The position numbers and the translations under genes are program-made. This document shows, one piece after another, positions 12,278-23,578 of a DNA stretch of 64,000 nt. This stretch comes from Mytilus edulis (taxonomy: Eukaryota; Mollusca; Bivalvia; Mytilida; Mytilidae): the NCBI RefSeq assembly GCF_963676685.1, contig NC_092354.1:19970746-20034745 (forward strand), written 5' to 3'. The notes beneath the pieces are model-generated. The model worked only from the letters and a program-made list of their open reading frames with translations, was not told the origin of the DNA and ran no database searches. Each line of letters starts with the position of its first letter. The stretch's first letter is position 1.

Positions 12278-14868
12278 TCAAACAAAAACCAAACAACAAA
12301 ATATATTAAAAAGACCATCATCACATAGATCAACATTGTGATTCTCAACTGACAATAACCTTACTATATCAGTATGTCCGTTCTGACTTGCAATGTTCAG
12401 AGGACTACATCCGTTATTGTCACATAGATCAACATTAGGATTTCGCTCTAATAGTAAACTTACTATATCAGTATGTCCTTCCCGACTTGCAATGAACAGA
12501 GAACTACATCCTTTATTGTCACAAAGATGAATGTTAGCATTCCTCTCTAACAACAGCTTTACAATTTCAGTATGTCCAAACTTACTTGCCTGTCTCAGTG
12601 GACTCCAGCCATCATTGTCACATAGATCAATGTTTGGATTCCTCTCTAACAACAACTTAACTATATCAGTATGTCCGTTCTGACTAGACTCATACAGAGG
12701 ACTACAGCCATATACATTGTCACATAGATTAATATTAGGATTCCTCTGTAACAAGAACTTTACTATATCAATGTGTCCTTCCTGACCTGCCATTTTCAGA
12801 GGACTACATCCATCATTGTCACATAGATCTACGTTAGGATTCCTCGTTAACAACAACCTTACTACAGCAGTATGTCCGTTCTGACATGCCTTGTACAGAG
12901 GACTACATCCATATATATTGTCACATATATCAATATTAGGATTCCTTTCTAACAACAACTTTACTATATCAGTGTGTCCTTCCTGACTTGCCATGTACAG
13001 TGGACTACAGCCATCATTGTTACATAGATCAATGTTAGGATTACTCTCTAACAACAACTTAACTATCTCAGTATGTCCTTCCTGACTTGCCATGTACAGT
13101 GGACTACAGCCATCATTGTTACATAGATCAATGTTAGGATTACTCTCTAACAACAACTTAACTATCTCAGTATGTCCTTCCTGACTTGCCATGTACAGTG
13201 GACTACAGCCATCATTGTTACATAGATCAATGTTAGGATTACTCTCTAACAACAACTTAACTATCTCAGTATGTCCTTCCTGACTTGCCATGTTTAGAGG
13301 ACTGCAGCCATCATTTTTACAGAGATCAACATTAGGATTTCTCTCCAACAACAACTTTACTATATCAGTATGTCCTTGCTGACTTGCTATGTACAGAGGA
13401 CTACAACCATTAGCGTTAAATACATCAACTTTAGGATTTCTCTCTAACAGCAATCTAACTATAGCAATATGTCCGTTTTGAATTGCCATGTACAGTCCAG
13501 TGATTCCATTATCTCTACATTGATTCACATCCACATCATTATGTAACATCCACTGTACCATATCAGTATAACCATAGCAACAGGCCCCTATCAGTGGAGT
13601 ACTACCTGATCCATGGTGCTCTTTTGGTAATACTGTATCATGGGTTCTGGCTAATGTTTTTTGCTCTGATGTATCCAGTTGTTTTAAGTGCTGTAATAGC
13701 TTTAGTCTAAATAATGGTATTTCCATATTATTATTTTCGAATATAACTCTCACTTTTCCTGCTGACCAGTCCTTTATAAATCTTTCTAAATATGATTCAA
13801 AATAATCATCTGGTATTTCAATAATAAAGTCTATGTTACTGTTCTTTTCATCTGGTGATTGTCTCCAAATAAAACGTTCATGTATTAAATCACTATCACC
13901 ATGGTCTATTAAACATTCAATCATCTTGTTACCAAAATAGTGAACAAGGAAATCAAACAGTTTATCATGTACAGTTCTATATATACCGCTCTGTTTATGC
14001 ACAAATGTACCTTCTAGAGTGAGAAGGGCTTCTTTAAGATTTGCCTTGGAAGTACCTCTATTCAATCCACAAGCATCACATGTAGCTTTGATAAGATGTC
14101 GTTGCTCACGTGTTACTGTACCCTGAATCCATTTGTCTTTCAGCTGATTATTAAAGAGAACTAATAAAGCTAGACCGCATATTTTATAGTTCCCCTCATC
14201 CCCATGCCTACTCAAAAAGTCTAGTTCATTTTGATAGACGAAAAAAGGATTTTTGAAAAATGCCTTAACATCTCCATGTTTTTTCCTAAGATATAAAGAG
14301 CATAAAAGAGGAAAGAATTCACTATTTTGTGATAGTTTATCAATATTGTCTAAACTTGAATCAATATACATACTGGCCATAATATCTTTTTCTTTAGCTG
14401 TAAGGCATAAGTTATCTGACATTAAATTACATTCACAGGACTTAAATGGTTTTAATATATTGAACTTATCATCTTTATATACTTGTAACCTACAAGATAC
14501 AATAATCTTACAACATTTTTCTGCAATAATTGTTTCAATCACAGTTAACAATTGTTGCCAGTTTTCAATTTGCTGTTGGTTGGCAGTAAAATTTCCACAA
14601 ATATCATCTATGATGAAGACTGTCTGTTTACCAGGTTGATAATAATCTCTGATATCATCCTGTTTTCTTACTGGTATTATTTTGTACCCTTCCTTTTGTA
14701 AAACTAGTGCTGTGTGTCTTGCAATAAAAGATTTACCTACTCCTGATGGTGCAGTTAAAGTCAAACAACTGTTGTCTTGTAAACACTCAAGTACGTGCTC
14801 ACTTGCTCTTGTAGACACAAACATATTATCCTTTATTTCCCATTCTGTTATTTCGTTTTCTATTTGGT
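12278..14868 (-). CDS. gene A exon 5: STAND NTPase with 13 ankyrin repeats
   Basis: Last exon of gene A, open for 848 codons from the ATG at 14824 and for 14 more codons up to the acceptor (tttttcag, AG at 14870-14869). Counting from that ATG, residues 1-150 form a P-loop NTPase of the nSTAND3 type. Walker A is APSGVGKS (25-32), Walker B is VFIIDD (69-74), and a sensor-like segment IIVSCR follows. A helical region runs to about 400. Then come 13 ankyrin repeats of 33 residues with the consensus GCSPLYxASQxGHTxIVKLLLE. Such proteins usually act as ATP-dependent switches with ANK as the recognition surface. The upstream HEPN exons are damaged (stop in exon 3, exon 1 not found). The product is therefore either a shortened NTPase-ANK protein starting at 14824, or nothing. 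Sequence of the NTPase part is closer to C than to B. Confidence 0.8.
12981..13277 (-). repeat. three identical 99-bp ankyrin units
   Basis: Three consecutive 99-bp units, starting at 12981, 13080 and 13179, read as identical at the nucleotide level. Each encodes one 33-residue ankyrin repeat. Neighbouring units in the same exon differ at many sites, so this triplet points to very recent amplification or homogenisation. Confidence 0.9.
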
Positions 14869-16037
14869 CTGAAAAATATTATAAAGTGTAGCTAATTAGA
14901 GATAAAATAATGACAATTTATATTAATTTAACTATATCATAATAATCAGGCAATTAATAGTGGATTACGTATGTTGTGTAAGTTGTTTCATATTTTGACA
15001 TTATCGTCTTATCGTTGAAGGCTAGATGACGACATGAAGTGTAATACGGGGTTGACTTTGTTGGCATCATTTGCTTCTTATTTTGATAGCATTATAATTG
15101 AAACTACCCAAGACAATGATATTTTCTTTTAAGACACAAGGATATTGTCTTGTCTAACCATGGGAAGGTACTATAAGATATAGCTTATTGTAAAATCATT
15201 GAAAAAAACATATAAATACATGGTTTATACTAAATTTAAAAAAAAAGCATACATACAAATGTTCCATATTAACATCAATTTATTTAAACATATGGTCAAA
15301 AGTAAATGACAAAAAGGTTATAATAATATACAATACCGTAAAAAGATACAACCTTCATACCGAATGTCGTAAATCTAAAGTAAAAAAAAAGAAGGTTTGT
15401 GGACGATGATGTATCGTTGGTCTACTGCGATGACTATATCCAAATATAAAAAAAAAGATGTGGTATGATTGCCAATGAGACAACCGTTTACAATTGACCA
15501 AAATGACAGACATAATAACAACTATATGTCACCGTACGGCCTTCAACAATGACCAAAGCCCTTACCGCATAGTCAGCTATAAGAGGCCCCGATATGACAA
15601 TGTAGAAAAATTTAAAACAAGAAAACTAACGGCCTCATTTATATAAAAAATGAACGAAAAACAAATATGTAACACATAAACAAACGACAACCACTGAATT
15701 ACAGGCTCCTGACTTGGGACAGACACATACATAAATAATGTGGCGGGGTTAAACATGCATATATATGTCAAATGTCCTTAACATGTGATCTAATTTATAC
15801 TTTTTGCACCTGACTTTTGATTGTTTTTTTTTTATCTTCTTTTTAACAAAAATAAAAGCAAAAAAAAACAACAGTGATCTCTGGCCTTCATTGTGATGTC
15901 ATCTATTTTAGTTTATTTAACAGTTTTCGAAACTTTATTTATCATTTAATTAAAACTACTAGTTCTTTTAAATATTTTTACCACAGTCCTCTGTTGTCAA
16001 GTTATAAAGTTTCAAAGCATATAAACTGATAATATAC
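14869..16037 (-). other. gene A intron 4
   Basis: Intron between exon 4 and exon 5, donor GT at 16037-16036 and acceptor AG at 14870-14869 on the minus strand. The part next to exon 5 (14880-15120) is clearly similar to the equivalent intron of gene C (62800-63050) and more distantly to B (39220-39480). It carries a family 1 element at 15450-15770. Confidence 0.7.
15450..15770 (+). repeat. dispersed element, family 1, near full length
   Basis: Starts with 'gatgtggtatgattgccaat', continues through 'gtcaccgtacggccttcaac', 'gcatagtcagctataagagg' and 'aaacaaacgacaaccactga', and ends with 'tcctgacttgggacagacac' and 'aatgtggcggggttaaac'. It is one of the longest copies here and is inserted in intron 4 of gene A. 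The corresponding intron of C (62786-64000) shows no such core. Confidence 0.8.
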
Positions 16038-16121
16038 CTCTGATATTCTTTGGTATAACTTCGTCCTGCTCAGTTTCCATTTTCATTATTTTCTCTTTAA
16101 GATAAGAATGTTCTTCTTTTT
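16038..16121 (-). CDS. gene A exon 4: coiled-coil linker
   Basis: An 84-bp exon with acceptor AG at 16123-16122 (ttattgtag) and donor GT at 16037-16036. It starts in phase 1 and ends in phase 1, matching exons 3 and 5. It encodes about 28 charged residues, ending EQDEVIPKNIR, which is identical to the end of the gene B exon. It is 9 bp longer than B exon 4. It would link HEPN to the NTPase. Confidence 0.75.
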
Positions 16122-16209
16122 CTACAATAAGGACAGCATTCAGATCCATTTGATTAAATCACCACGGAAACTGCAGTACCAAAATTTTTATGGCAGTGAC
16201 ATGTTAAAA

Positions 16210-16375
16210 AAAATAAGATGATGTGACATGATTGCTAAAAGGCGAGTCTCACCAGAGATTATGAGGTATAAGTAAGCAGCTATAGGTCATCGAATAGCCT
16301 TCATACATGAGCATAACTAAGACCACATTGAAAGCTTCAAAAGGCATTGACATACAAACTTTGAATGTAAAAAAA
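16210..16375 (+). repeat. old family 1 copy shared by A and B introns
   Basis: Contains a degraded core ('gatgatgtgacatgattgct') followed by 'caccagagattatgaggtat' and 'gcagctataggtcatcgaat'. The same degraded copy sits at the equivalent place in gene B (42905-43045), so it inserted before A and B separated. Confidence 0.7.
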
Positions 16376-16924
16376 TCAAAGGAGAAACAAATATAGCCGG
16401 CCAACCCTACAACTAACATGGAAAAGTGATTTAACAGCAAAATACTAAAACAAGAGGACTCACTCATCGAATCGACAAACATTATATCAAAACAACTAAC
16501 GAAAAGACATAAGCCATAGCATACCGATATTATTTGAGGGAACTTGTAGTTATGTGTACTGACAGGTCTTAATTCAATAACAACTAATGACATAATTAGC
16601 TGTGAGTCAATATAACACCGTTAAAGTGCTTATTGAAATTTTTTCAAGTATAAGGTTGGATATTTATAAGCCATTAAATCAGATGCAGAAAAAAATGCAC
16701 GAGAATACCCTTTGGTGTATTGATATTGAATTTTAAATAACTGTTAAATGTCCTAAAATCTTGAATGACAAACCACACATTTTTTCTAGGTTCAAAAGTG
16801 AGTTCAAATTCACACAAAAAAAAAACCCACCAACAAATGATAAAAGCATACACGAGATAGTACATGGCACTTAAAAATAAATTTGAGAACGACTTATATT
16901 TTTCTATGTTAAACTAAGTATGAA

Positions 16925-17046
16925 ATATAAAAATGAAGATGTAGTATGATTGGCAATGAGACAACTGTCCACAAGAGACCAAAATGACACAGACATTAAC
17001 AAATATTGTTCACCGTACGACCTTGAACAATGAGCAAAGCCCATAA
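16925..17046 (+). repeat. young family 1 fragment, gene A only
   Basis: Contains 'gatgtagtatgattggcaat', 'agaccaaaatgacacagaca' and ends at 'aatgagcaaagcccat'. The sequence resumes with 'aaggtctatttcctgactgt', which in gene B (43572) directly follows the upstream flank without an insertion. Confidence 0.75.
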
Positions 17047-17088
17047 GGTCTATTTCCTGACTGTCTATTTCGTATAACTCTTGGATAC

Positions 17089-17445
17089 AGTTATCAAAGG
17101 TACCAGGATTATAATTAAGTACGCCAGACGCGCGTTTCGTCTACATAAGACTCATCAGTGATGCTCATACCAAAATGTTTACAAAGCCAAACAAGAACAT
17201 AGTTGAAGAGCATTGAGGATTCAAAATTCCAAAAAGTTGTGTCAAATACGGCTAAGGCAATCTCTGCCAGGAATAAGAAAATCCTTAGTTTTTCGAAAAT
17301 TTCAAAGTTTTATAAACAGGAAATTTATTAAAATGACCACATTATTGATATTCATGTCAACACCGAAAGGTTGACTACTGGACTGGTGATACCCTTGGGG
17401 ACGAAACGTCCACCAGCAGTGGCATCGACCCAGTGTTTATTTTAT
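17089..17445 (-). mobile_element. Penelope-like element end fragment
   Basis: A block carrying the motif 'acgccagacgcgcgtttcgt' on the plus strand, which is the reverse complement of the hammerhead end of Penelope-like elements. It extends through 'ggggacgaaacgtccaccag'. Gene B lacks it at the equivalent intron position: both genes share flanks around 'ttcctgactgt' and 'ataatgtttga/aatgcttga'. It carries no reverse transcriptase sequence. Confidence 0.65.
17119..17166 (-). ncRNA. hammerhead ribozyme motif (Penelope-type)
   Basis: On the minus strand the conserved core reads CTGATGA (17158-17152), then stem II GTCT-TATGT-AGAC (perfect 4 bp), then GAAAC (17138-17134), a minimal stem III with GCGC loop, and GTC with the predicted cleavage after 17127. 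Stem I pairs AGCATCA (17165-17159) with TGGCGTA, with one internal mismatch and wobbles. All core residues needed by the known type are present. Short-stem-III hammerheads are an established feature of Penelope-like retroelements, where they may process element transcripts. Confidence 0.75.
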
Positions 17446-18358
17446 AATGTAATGCTTGAGGAAACTAATTAAGGCATACTAGGGATAATGCAAATTAAAG
17501 GAAAAGTTAAGTCAATCATAATGTTGATTGAGAATTGATTTCATCAAATGTTGGTTAAAATTGGCAGACGGACCCTGGGACGGAGAAATAGATGTTTCTA
17601 TAAATAGAAAGAAAATTGACTAGATGAACAAATAACTGTAATATATCTAAGACTAAAATTTCAATCAGTACATACCCAGCGGATTTATTGTGATGACACC
17701 ATCAATAGTAAAAGAAAACATTGATTGCGTGCATTGACAACATGTAGTCATGTACCGAATGTATGACTATATATGTTTAAAGCTGTATATAGCGATGTTT
17801 TTTTTTGTTTCTTTTATTGATAACAAAATAAATAAAACAATAATCAAAGTTATGTAAATATTTATACTCTTAATATCAATGTCTATCCAAGAAGTTATTT
17901 GAATCTGGATTTATTTTAAATACTTGAAAATTGATAAGAAATGTATCACACTTTAACTAAGTAGTATTGGAATGTGGAAAATTATGAATTAGTAAGTTAA
18001 GGTGGTACATATCACTACAGGAAGATACCTATGTTGAATCAGTTAAACTTTATACCACCTTTACACTAAAATATATAAAAGTGAAAGTAACATTAATCAT
18101 AGGCGGAGAGTTTACCGTATGAAATTGGATTAGTTTTCATCATACAAATTTTTTAGAATCTAAAATAATTCCAGATTAGAATGTTTATTGTTTTTATTCA
18201 TTCAGTGCATTGTAATTGCTTAGTATAGCTTATTATTATAGTAAACACGAGAAATCTAAAGAGATTTCAAGCTGACTGTCTGAACACATGCCACTGAATG
18301 TACTGAGAAAAATAAAGAGTCGTACACACAGATCGTTCTTTTTCTAATAAAATATTAC
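17446..18358 (-). other. gene A intron 3 remainder
   Basis: Intron sequence between exon 3 and exon 4. The stretch 17700-18260 matches gene B 43900-44410 (for example 'aataatcaaagttatgt' and 'gaatgtggaaaattatgaat'), confirming that introns were duplicated with the gene. Nothing else was recognised. Confidence 0.65.
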
Positions 18359-18569
18359 CTTTTTCCATATTTTCAACAGCTGATTCTAGCTTCTTCATTT
18401 TTGAACTTTGCACCGCTAGTTCATTACCATAGACATTTAATCTTTCCAGAATACGTCGAATACTAAATGTAACATTTACAAGTTCGTTAAGTGCGTTGTA
18501 GTCCAGAAATTTAGATTTTGCATCACTTGCATCTTTAACATCTTGCTGATTTCACAAACCATGAATCGC
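18359..18569 (-). pseudogene. gene A exon 3 (end of HEPN) with premature stop
   Basis: A 211-bp exon homologous to gene B exon 3, with intact acceptor (AG at 18571-18570) and donor (GT at 18358-18357). The sixth codon is TGA (18554-18552). Gene B has GGA there, in AIYGLGNQ versus AIHGL-stop-NQ. The rest of the exon stays open in the same frame and ends ...VENMEK, like B. Skipping the exon (211 bp) would break the frame. Full-length HEPN-NTPase-ANK protein is therefore not expected from A unless the stop is read through or edited. Confidence 0.8.
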
Positions 18570-19879
18570 CTAAAAAATGAAAACATAAAAATCAAATAGT
18601 GTAATAATCAGTTTCATTTAATCTTTCATGCAGATAATTCTTAAATAAGGAGATGAGAAATGATTGCCAATGAGACAACTACCTACCAAAAGGTTACGGG
18701 AAATAGATGTAAGCAATTATATATTATGCAGTTGTTTTAAGTGAAGTCGTTTCTGGTCCCTCAGAAAGAGTCTGTTAAACCAAATGTTGATTGAATTGTC
18801 ACTGGCAATTTAATTCAAACCTATTTGGGATATCATAAGACGAATTTCTAGTGATCTCCTTCAATCATGACATTCATCTCCTGTTAGTTCCGGTATTTAA
18901 AAAAAAAAAAAAAATGAGTTGACCAAAATAAAGAAGACGAACACAACTCTAACAGAAAAAATATGTCAATGTCTCATCATTTAGTACTGACAAGTGTGAT
19001 TTTATCCAGATATATGTATGCATGCCATGTTATAGGGTTATATAACATTTTGTCAATATCTTTATATAAATAAGATCAACATTGATGACTTATACATTGT
19101 ATAATGCCTACTCATGGTAAATGAGCGAAGACTAATCTATATTGATTCTGATAAGAATGCTTGGTAGGAATAAAACAGGTTAGATTTTTTTTTCTCACTC
19201 AGCCCTTGAAAATTGAACCTCCTTCCATTTTAAAATGAACCCTATATATACTAGTTAATGTTATTGTAATGCATTAATAAATGCTTGGAAGGAATCAAAT
19301 ATCTTAGATATTTGTTAAACTATTATACTGAGCAATAGAAAATTGAGTCCCTTACTATAAAGACCTGAACCCCCATTTAGACCTCATGTGTTAAATTGGT
19401 CATAGTTGTTCCTTTTTTGATATATAGTAATAAAGCATTGACATTATTAGTAAGTACTATTGAAGGATCAAGTATGTTATAACATAGTTTAAATATCTTT
19501 ACTCAGGCATGGTAAATTCAACCTATACCCTGGAAAAATGGGCACTCTTCAGATATCAGTTTTTCAGACTGTCATAGCTTTTCCAGCTAGTTATTATGCA
19601 TTTATAAGTACATAGGAGCTCAAATTTCCGTAAAGGGAAGGGGACATCTTCCAGAGAGATGAAGGGGAGGGGGGTAATTTCGCGCTATAGAACATTTCGT
19701 AAACAATTAGAAAATAACCCCCAGAATCAATCCCAGCCTTCCTTTTGTAGTGTGATACCCTTTAATACAAATTCATGGAGATCAATGCACTTGCACTCAA
19801 TGTATTCTTAGTACATCAAATATCTTCGGATGACGACGCACAGTTTTTGCAGTCCTATAAAAAACAATAATATTTATAC
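18570..19879 (-). other. gene A intron 2
   Basis: Intron between exons 2 and 3. It holds a short family 1 fragment near 18655-18700, a poly-A tract near 18900, and at 19500-19860 sequence matching gene B 44890-45850. B has three tandem units there ('aatcaatcccagccttcc' type) where A has one. Confidence 0.65.
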
Positions 19880-20121
19880 CATTTCCAAATCGATCCATAT
19901 TCTGTTGCAAACTGGATCTGATAGTTTTCCATCTTTTGAATGCGAAACTATGAAATTCTTATAGTACTTTATCCGTGCTATGTGCGCACCGTGAGACAAA
20001 TCATTTGACAGTGGTAAAACATCAAATCCAGAAGCTGGTGGTGAAACATATGGTGGTAAATTTCGTAGAAGACAAACCATCAACGTAACATCTAAATCGG
20101 CAGATGATACTACAGGTGATC
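19880..20121 (-). CDS. gene A exon 2: core of DZIP3-like HEPN domain
   Basis: A 242-bp exon with acceptor ttttatag (AG at 20123-20122) and donor GT at 19879-19878; it starts in phase 1 and ends in phase 0. It encodes DLDVTLMVCLLRNLPPYVSP, then a GFDxLP segment, GAHIARIKYYKNFIVSHS and DGKLSD, which are landmarks of the HEPN domain of DZIP3/hRUL138-like proteins. The HEPN RNase motif R-x(4-6)-H appears here as K-N-F-I-V-S-H, so Lys replaces the usual Arg. The exon is open and almost identical in layout to B exon 2. It is probably non-functional because exon 3 carries a stop and exon 1 was not found. Confidence 0.75.
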
Positions 20122-22075
20122 CTATAAAAAGGATTAACAATTTTATATGTGTTCTTTCATTCATTTTTATCTCATGAACTGCTATGTGTCGAACTCTAAA
20201 TTCACTCACAGTTTTAGCACTGATTCATTGTTAAGTGTACCTACCAGTCAAAGGGCTTTCCTTATTGTAGCCATATGCAAGGACAGTAATGCTTTTTAAC
20301 GATTTCTAATTGCCAAAAACTTTATCTTTTATGAAACCTTTCCATCGTTCATGGTTATTTCTATTTTTGCTTTACATACATATATTGATTAATTTGTAAA
20401 CTAGTTTGGTAAGTGTTGTCCGTCTCTAATTGTAACTATGTACATTCTTTTTCCAAACTGATCAACCTGAACAAAATGCATACCTTTGCAATTCATCAAT
20501 ATGTTGTAAAATATACCTGGTTGCAAATACTGTTAATTGTGATATACATGTATCATCGAACACTCAATGTGTGTGTTATAAAAAAAGAAACGTAACAATA
20601 ACAACAAATTTCATGAATTACTGCAATGGTTACTCGTTCAATAAATGTAAGTTTTATTAACACCTTTTTACCAACATGGACAGTTTTTAACCATAAGCCA
20701 TCTGTTTATAGTGATGATCTTTTTACAACACTCTCGTTCAATATCTCATGACTGCAGAGTAAAAAAGTGAAGTCATTTCTTATTACAACAAGACCACGAA
20801 ATTTAGCAAAAAAAGTAAACGGTCACGATACATATTCAAATTAATTTCTGAATGGTAAAATGAAAGTACTTCAGTAAACTGTGAATGTAGAATTTTTCGC
20901 AGTGTTAGAAAGTGGTGAAAATTCTAAAAAGGCTATCATTATCCCTTATGGGCCAGGAAATACTACCATGCCACCTAAACCACACCTGCAAAATTTGTTC
21001 GGACTCGATGGTATCTAACATCCGGCACAATGACGGAACATTAATAGACAGAAGAAAGCTAGGTTTCTCCTTATTTTCTTATTTTCTTTATGATATCGAA
21101 AAATATATATACATATATAATTATTTTCTATTGTGATATGCAATATTTTCTACAACCGTTCAATATTAACGAAGAATTAAGTAAAAATGCACGTCAAAAT
21201 GACGAATTGAGGGAACCTTACCTCGAAAATGTTTAATTTCTCGTTAAATTGTTCACATTGTTTTGAAAGAAAAGTACAGGAAGATAGATACTGACACGGA
21301 GATTGCAGAACTAGTCATAATGAGCATCTTAGTTCTTGTATTTCTGTGTATGGAACGAAAGAAATGGGTCATGTCAAATAAAAATACACCGGTTTCGTCA
21401 TTGTTGTTTACTAACAATCACCCGGTTTCGTCTATATATATCACCCGGTTTTTTTATATTTTTTTCAAAACCAACAATTTATGAAAAGCAACGTTAACAC
21501 GGATCTGAACATTGTCTTTCGAAAGAATTTAAATATATATTTATCATAACGAAAACTTGGCGTGTTTACATTTATTTACATAGTTAATTATACTACACAT
21601 TTTCCTAATGAAAGACGTATCCGTTATTTCACTGATCTTCAAACTAATTTTAAATGGAATATAAATAATCAATAGCAAACACTGATATCTAAATATTTTT
21701 TTAACAGTAACATTATGATTTTTTTTATATAGGTTTTGAGATACATCGCAATATGTGACCCCCCCCCTTTTTTTTATTTTACAAAAAACCTAAATAACGC
21801 TTAATAAACAAAATTTAAAACATCACCAAAAAGTATGCAGAAGTTAAGATTTATATTACTAAGAAGTGTGTAAAGTTTGATGCAATAATGATAAATCGTT
21901 TTGAGATATGGCGCGACATGTTAAAAAAACCACACTCCTGTTTCACTTACAAAGTTCTGTAACTCAAAAAGATTTCATTTGATTTCCACTTAAAGGTTTA
22001 CAGATCGTTTGACTATTTCAAGAAATAACTCTATTAAGTTTCATGAAAACTAGATAAGCTGTTCTCAAGTTACGG
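20122..22075. other. region upstream of gene A exon 2
   Basis: From 20122 to about 20800 the sequence follows gene B 46109-46683 closely (for example 'tggttactcgttca', 'caacatggacagtttttaa', 'acaacaagaccac'). The similarity then stops, before the position of B exon 1 at 47120. No match to B exon 1 was found in 20800-27000. The remaining open frames (20413, 20912 and 21263, plus strand) show no protein-like features. Confidence 0.6.
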
Positions 22076-22079
22076 TGCG

Positions 22080-22210
22080 ACATGTTTACGCTGGACGGAA
22101 GGATATACGGATAGATAGACGGACGGACGGACGGACAGAATGACTGATAGATGGAGAAACGGCAGGATGAAAGAAAGGACAGACGGACGGACGGGTGTAT
22201 ACAATAATAA
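22080..22210 (+). repeat. GGAC-type microsatellite in dispersed repeat
   Basis: Tandem 'gacg/ggac' tetramers ('gatagacggacggacggacg') follow 'aagctgttctcaagttacgg', a context typical of short bivalve interspersed repeats that end in such tracts. No coding role. Confidence 0.6.
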
Positions 22211-23164
22211 TACGACCTTTCAAAATTTTGACGGGCGTGTAAAAACGCAATGAAATGAAAAAAAAAAACACTCTTAATTAACGGTCAAAAGTTTTATTAG
22301 GATATCGGCCAAGTCGATTTATTTGTATATCTTCTTGACTTTCTAAGTCATTTTTGCTATATGACTTTTATATATATGTTTGAAAATAATAGATAGAAAT
22401 TGATAAAAAGAATTTCAAATTCGTCATTTAAGGGCAATGCAATAACTCCTTTAAGAACTAATGTGAGAACTTTATAAATAGTAGAGCTCAAGATTTTGAA
22501 GATAATCCTCTGGCCCTTTCGAATTGTCTATGTTTACGGCTGTTTTTAAATAATTAATATCATGCACTTGCATACCCCTCTTTGTTTATTTCTTATCCAT
22601 GAAGGCCATCTTGGTTGACAAGCGGGATCACAGTAAACTTTTTAAAACTAGATACCCTAATTATAATTAAAAAGACATATGTTTTCAAATAAGGTTTGTT
22701 AAATGCAGCCTTGTAATTTTAGATGTGAACATTTATGAAAAAATTGTATTCAAAGATAATAAACGACGGTCGACCGGTGAAAATTTCAAATTTCACGAAC
22801 CGGATGGGATATAGCAAACAACTTCACTGGTTTTTTTTTCAATAAAAAAAATAAGACATATTATTTATATTTAAGTGTACGCACTGACATGTCACACATG
22901 CTTAAATGGTCGCAATTCAATTTATGGTGAAGGTCTGTGGCAGAAGGAAAAATAATATAGAAATGAGGTCAAGGGCAGTGGACATATGGCAAATAGGAAA
23001 ACAAATCGTTAAATCTGTGTTCCATTCTTGTATATGTTACAGTCAAACCTTCTAACTTTTGGCATATGCAGCTTTATATAAATACATGTAGTTCAAAACG
23101 CTATGAATTCGAATCACTTAGTGTCGCTTGTTTAAAAATATCAATTAGAATGTTTATAATAAAC
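22211..23164. other. AT-rich non-coding stretch
   Basis: No gene, RNA or clear repeat recognised. Confidence 0.5.
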
Positions 23165-23285
23165 ATAATCAGGAATTTTTCGCTACATTGAAGACCTGTT
23201 GGTGACCTTCTGCTGTTGTTTTTTCTATGGTCGGGTTGTTGTCTCTTTGACACATTCCCCATTTCCATTCTCAATTTTATAATCA
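23165..23285 (-). repeat. dispersed element, family 2, end fragment
   Basis: Contains 'cattgaagacctgttggtga' and 'cacattccccatttccattc', matching the terminal block of the copy at 6185-6515. A poly-C tract of about 17 bases lies downstream at about 23399-23416. Confidence 0.75.
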
Positions 23286-23578
23286 GACTCACATAATCCG
23301 ATTTCGCGGGGGTCCCTGTTTTCTTATTTCTTACAATATTTTGATTCGATATACACCTTATAATATAATTGGCGAATCTAGAAGACGTATAGATTGCACC
23401 CCCCCCCCCCCCCCCGCCATCCTTTTCTTCCTATAAACATTCATTTTTCCATGTCGATTATGCATGCATATATACATTTGTCTTATCATCAACGTTTATC
23501 CTTAAGAAGATTTACTTTTAACGATCATAGAAAAGATTACATAGTTACATAGAATGATTAGATTACTTATAAAGGTGT

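Noticed and set aside
11231..12299. Several overlapping 66-149 codon minus-strand frames with repeated 'LFIPLLLSLFGV' patterns
   Set aside because: They are multi-frame readings of the 41-bp minisatellite, which is open in more than one frame because 41 is not divisible by three.
14253..14891. Plus-strand frames of 128 and 69 codons
   Set aside because: They are antisense shadows of the gene A NTPase exon; the same shadow appears over gene C at 62596.
17380..17430. Possible second hammerhead ('ctggtgata...gacgaaacgtcc') on the plus strand
   Set aside because: The core reads CTGGTGA instead of CTGANGA and the putative stem I arm would pair with core bases; a simple hairpin is more likely.
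20210..20290. Extra exon of gene A/B ending 'cctttgactg' before GT
   Set aside because: Phase would fit exon 2, but the frame is broken differently in A and B, and exon 1 of B joins exon 2 directly in the way the HEPN family predicts.
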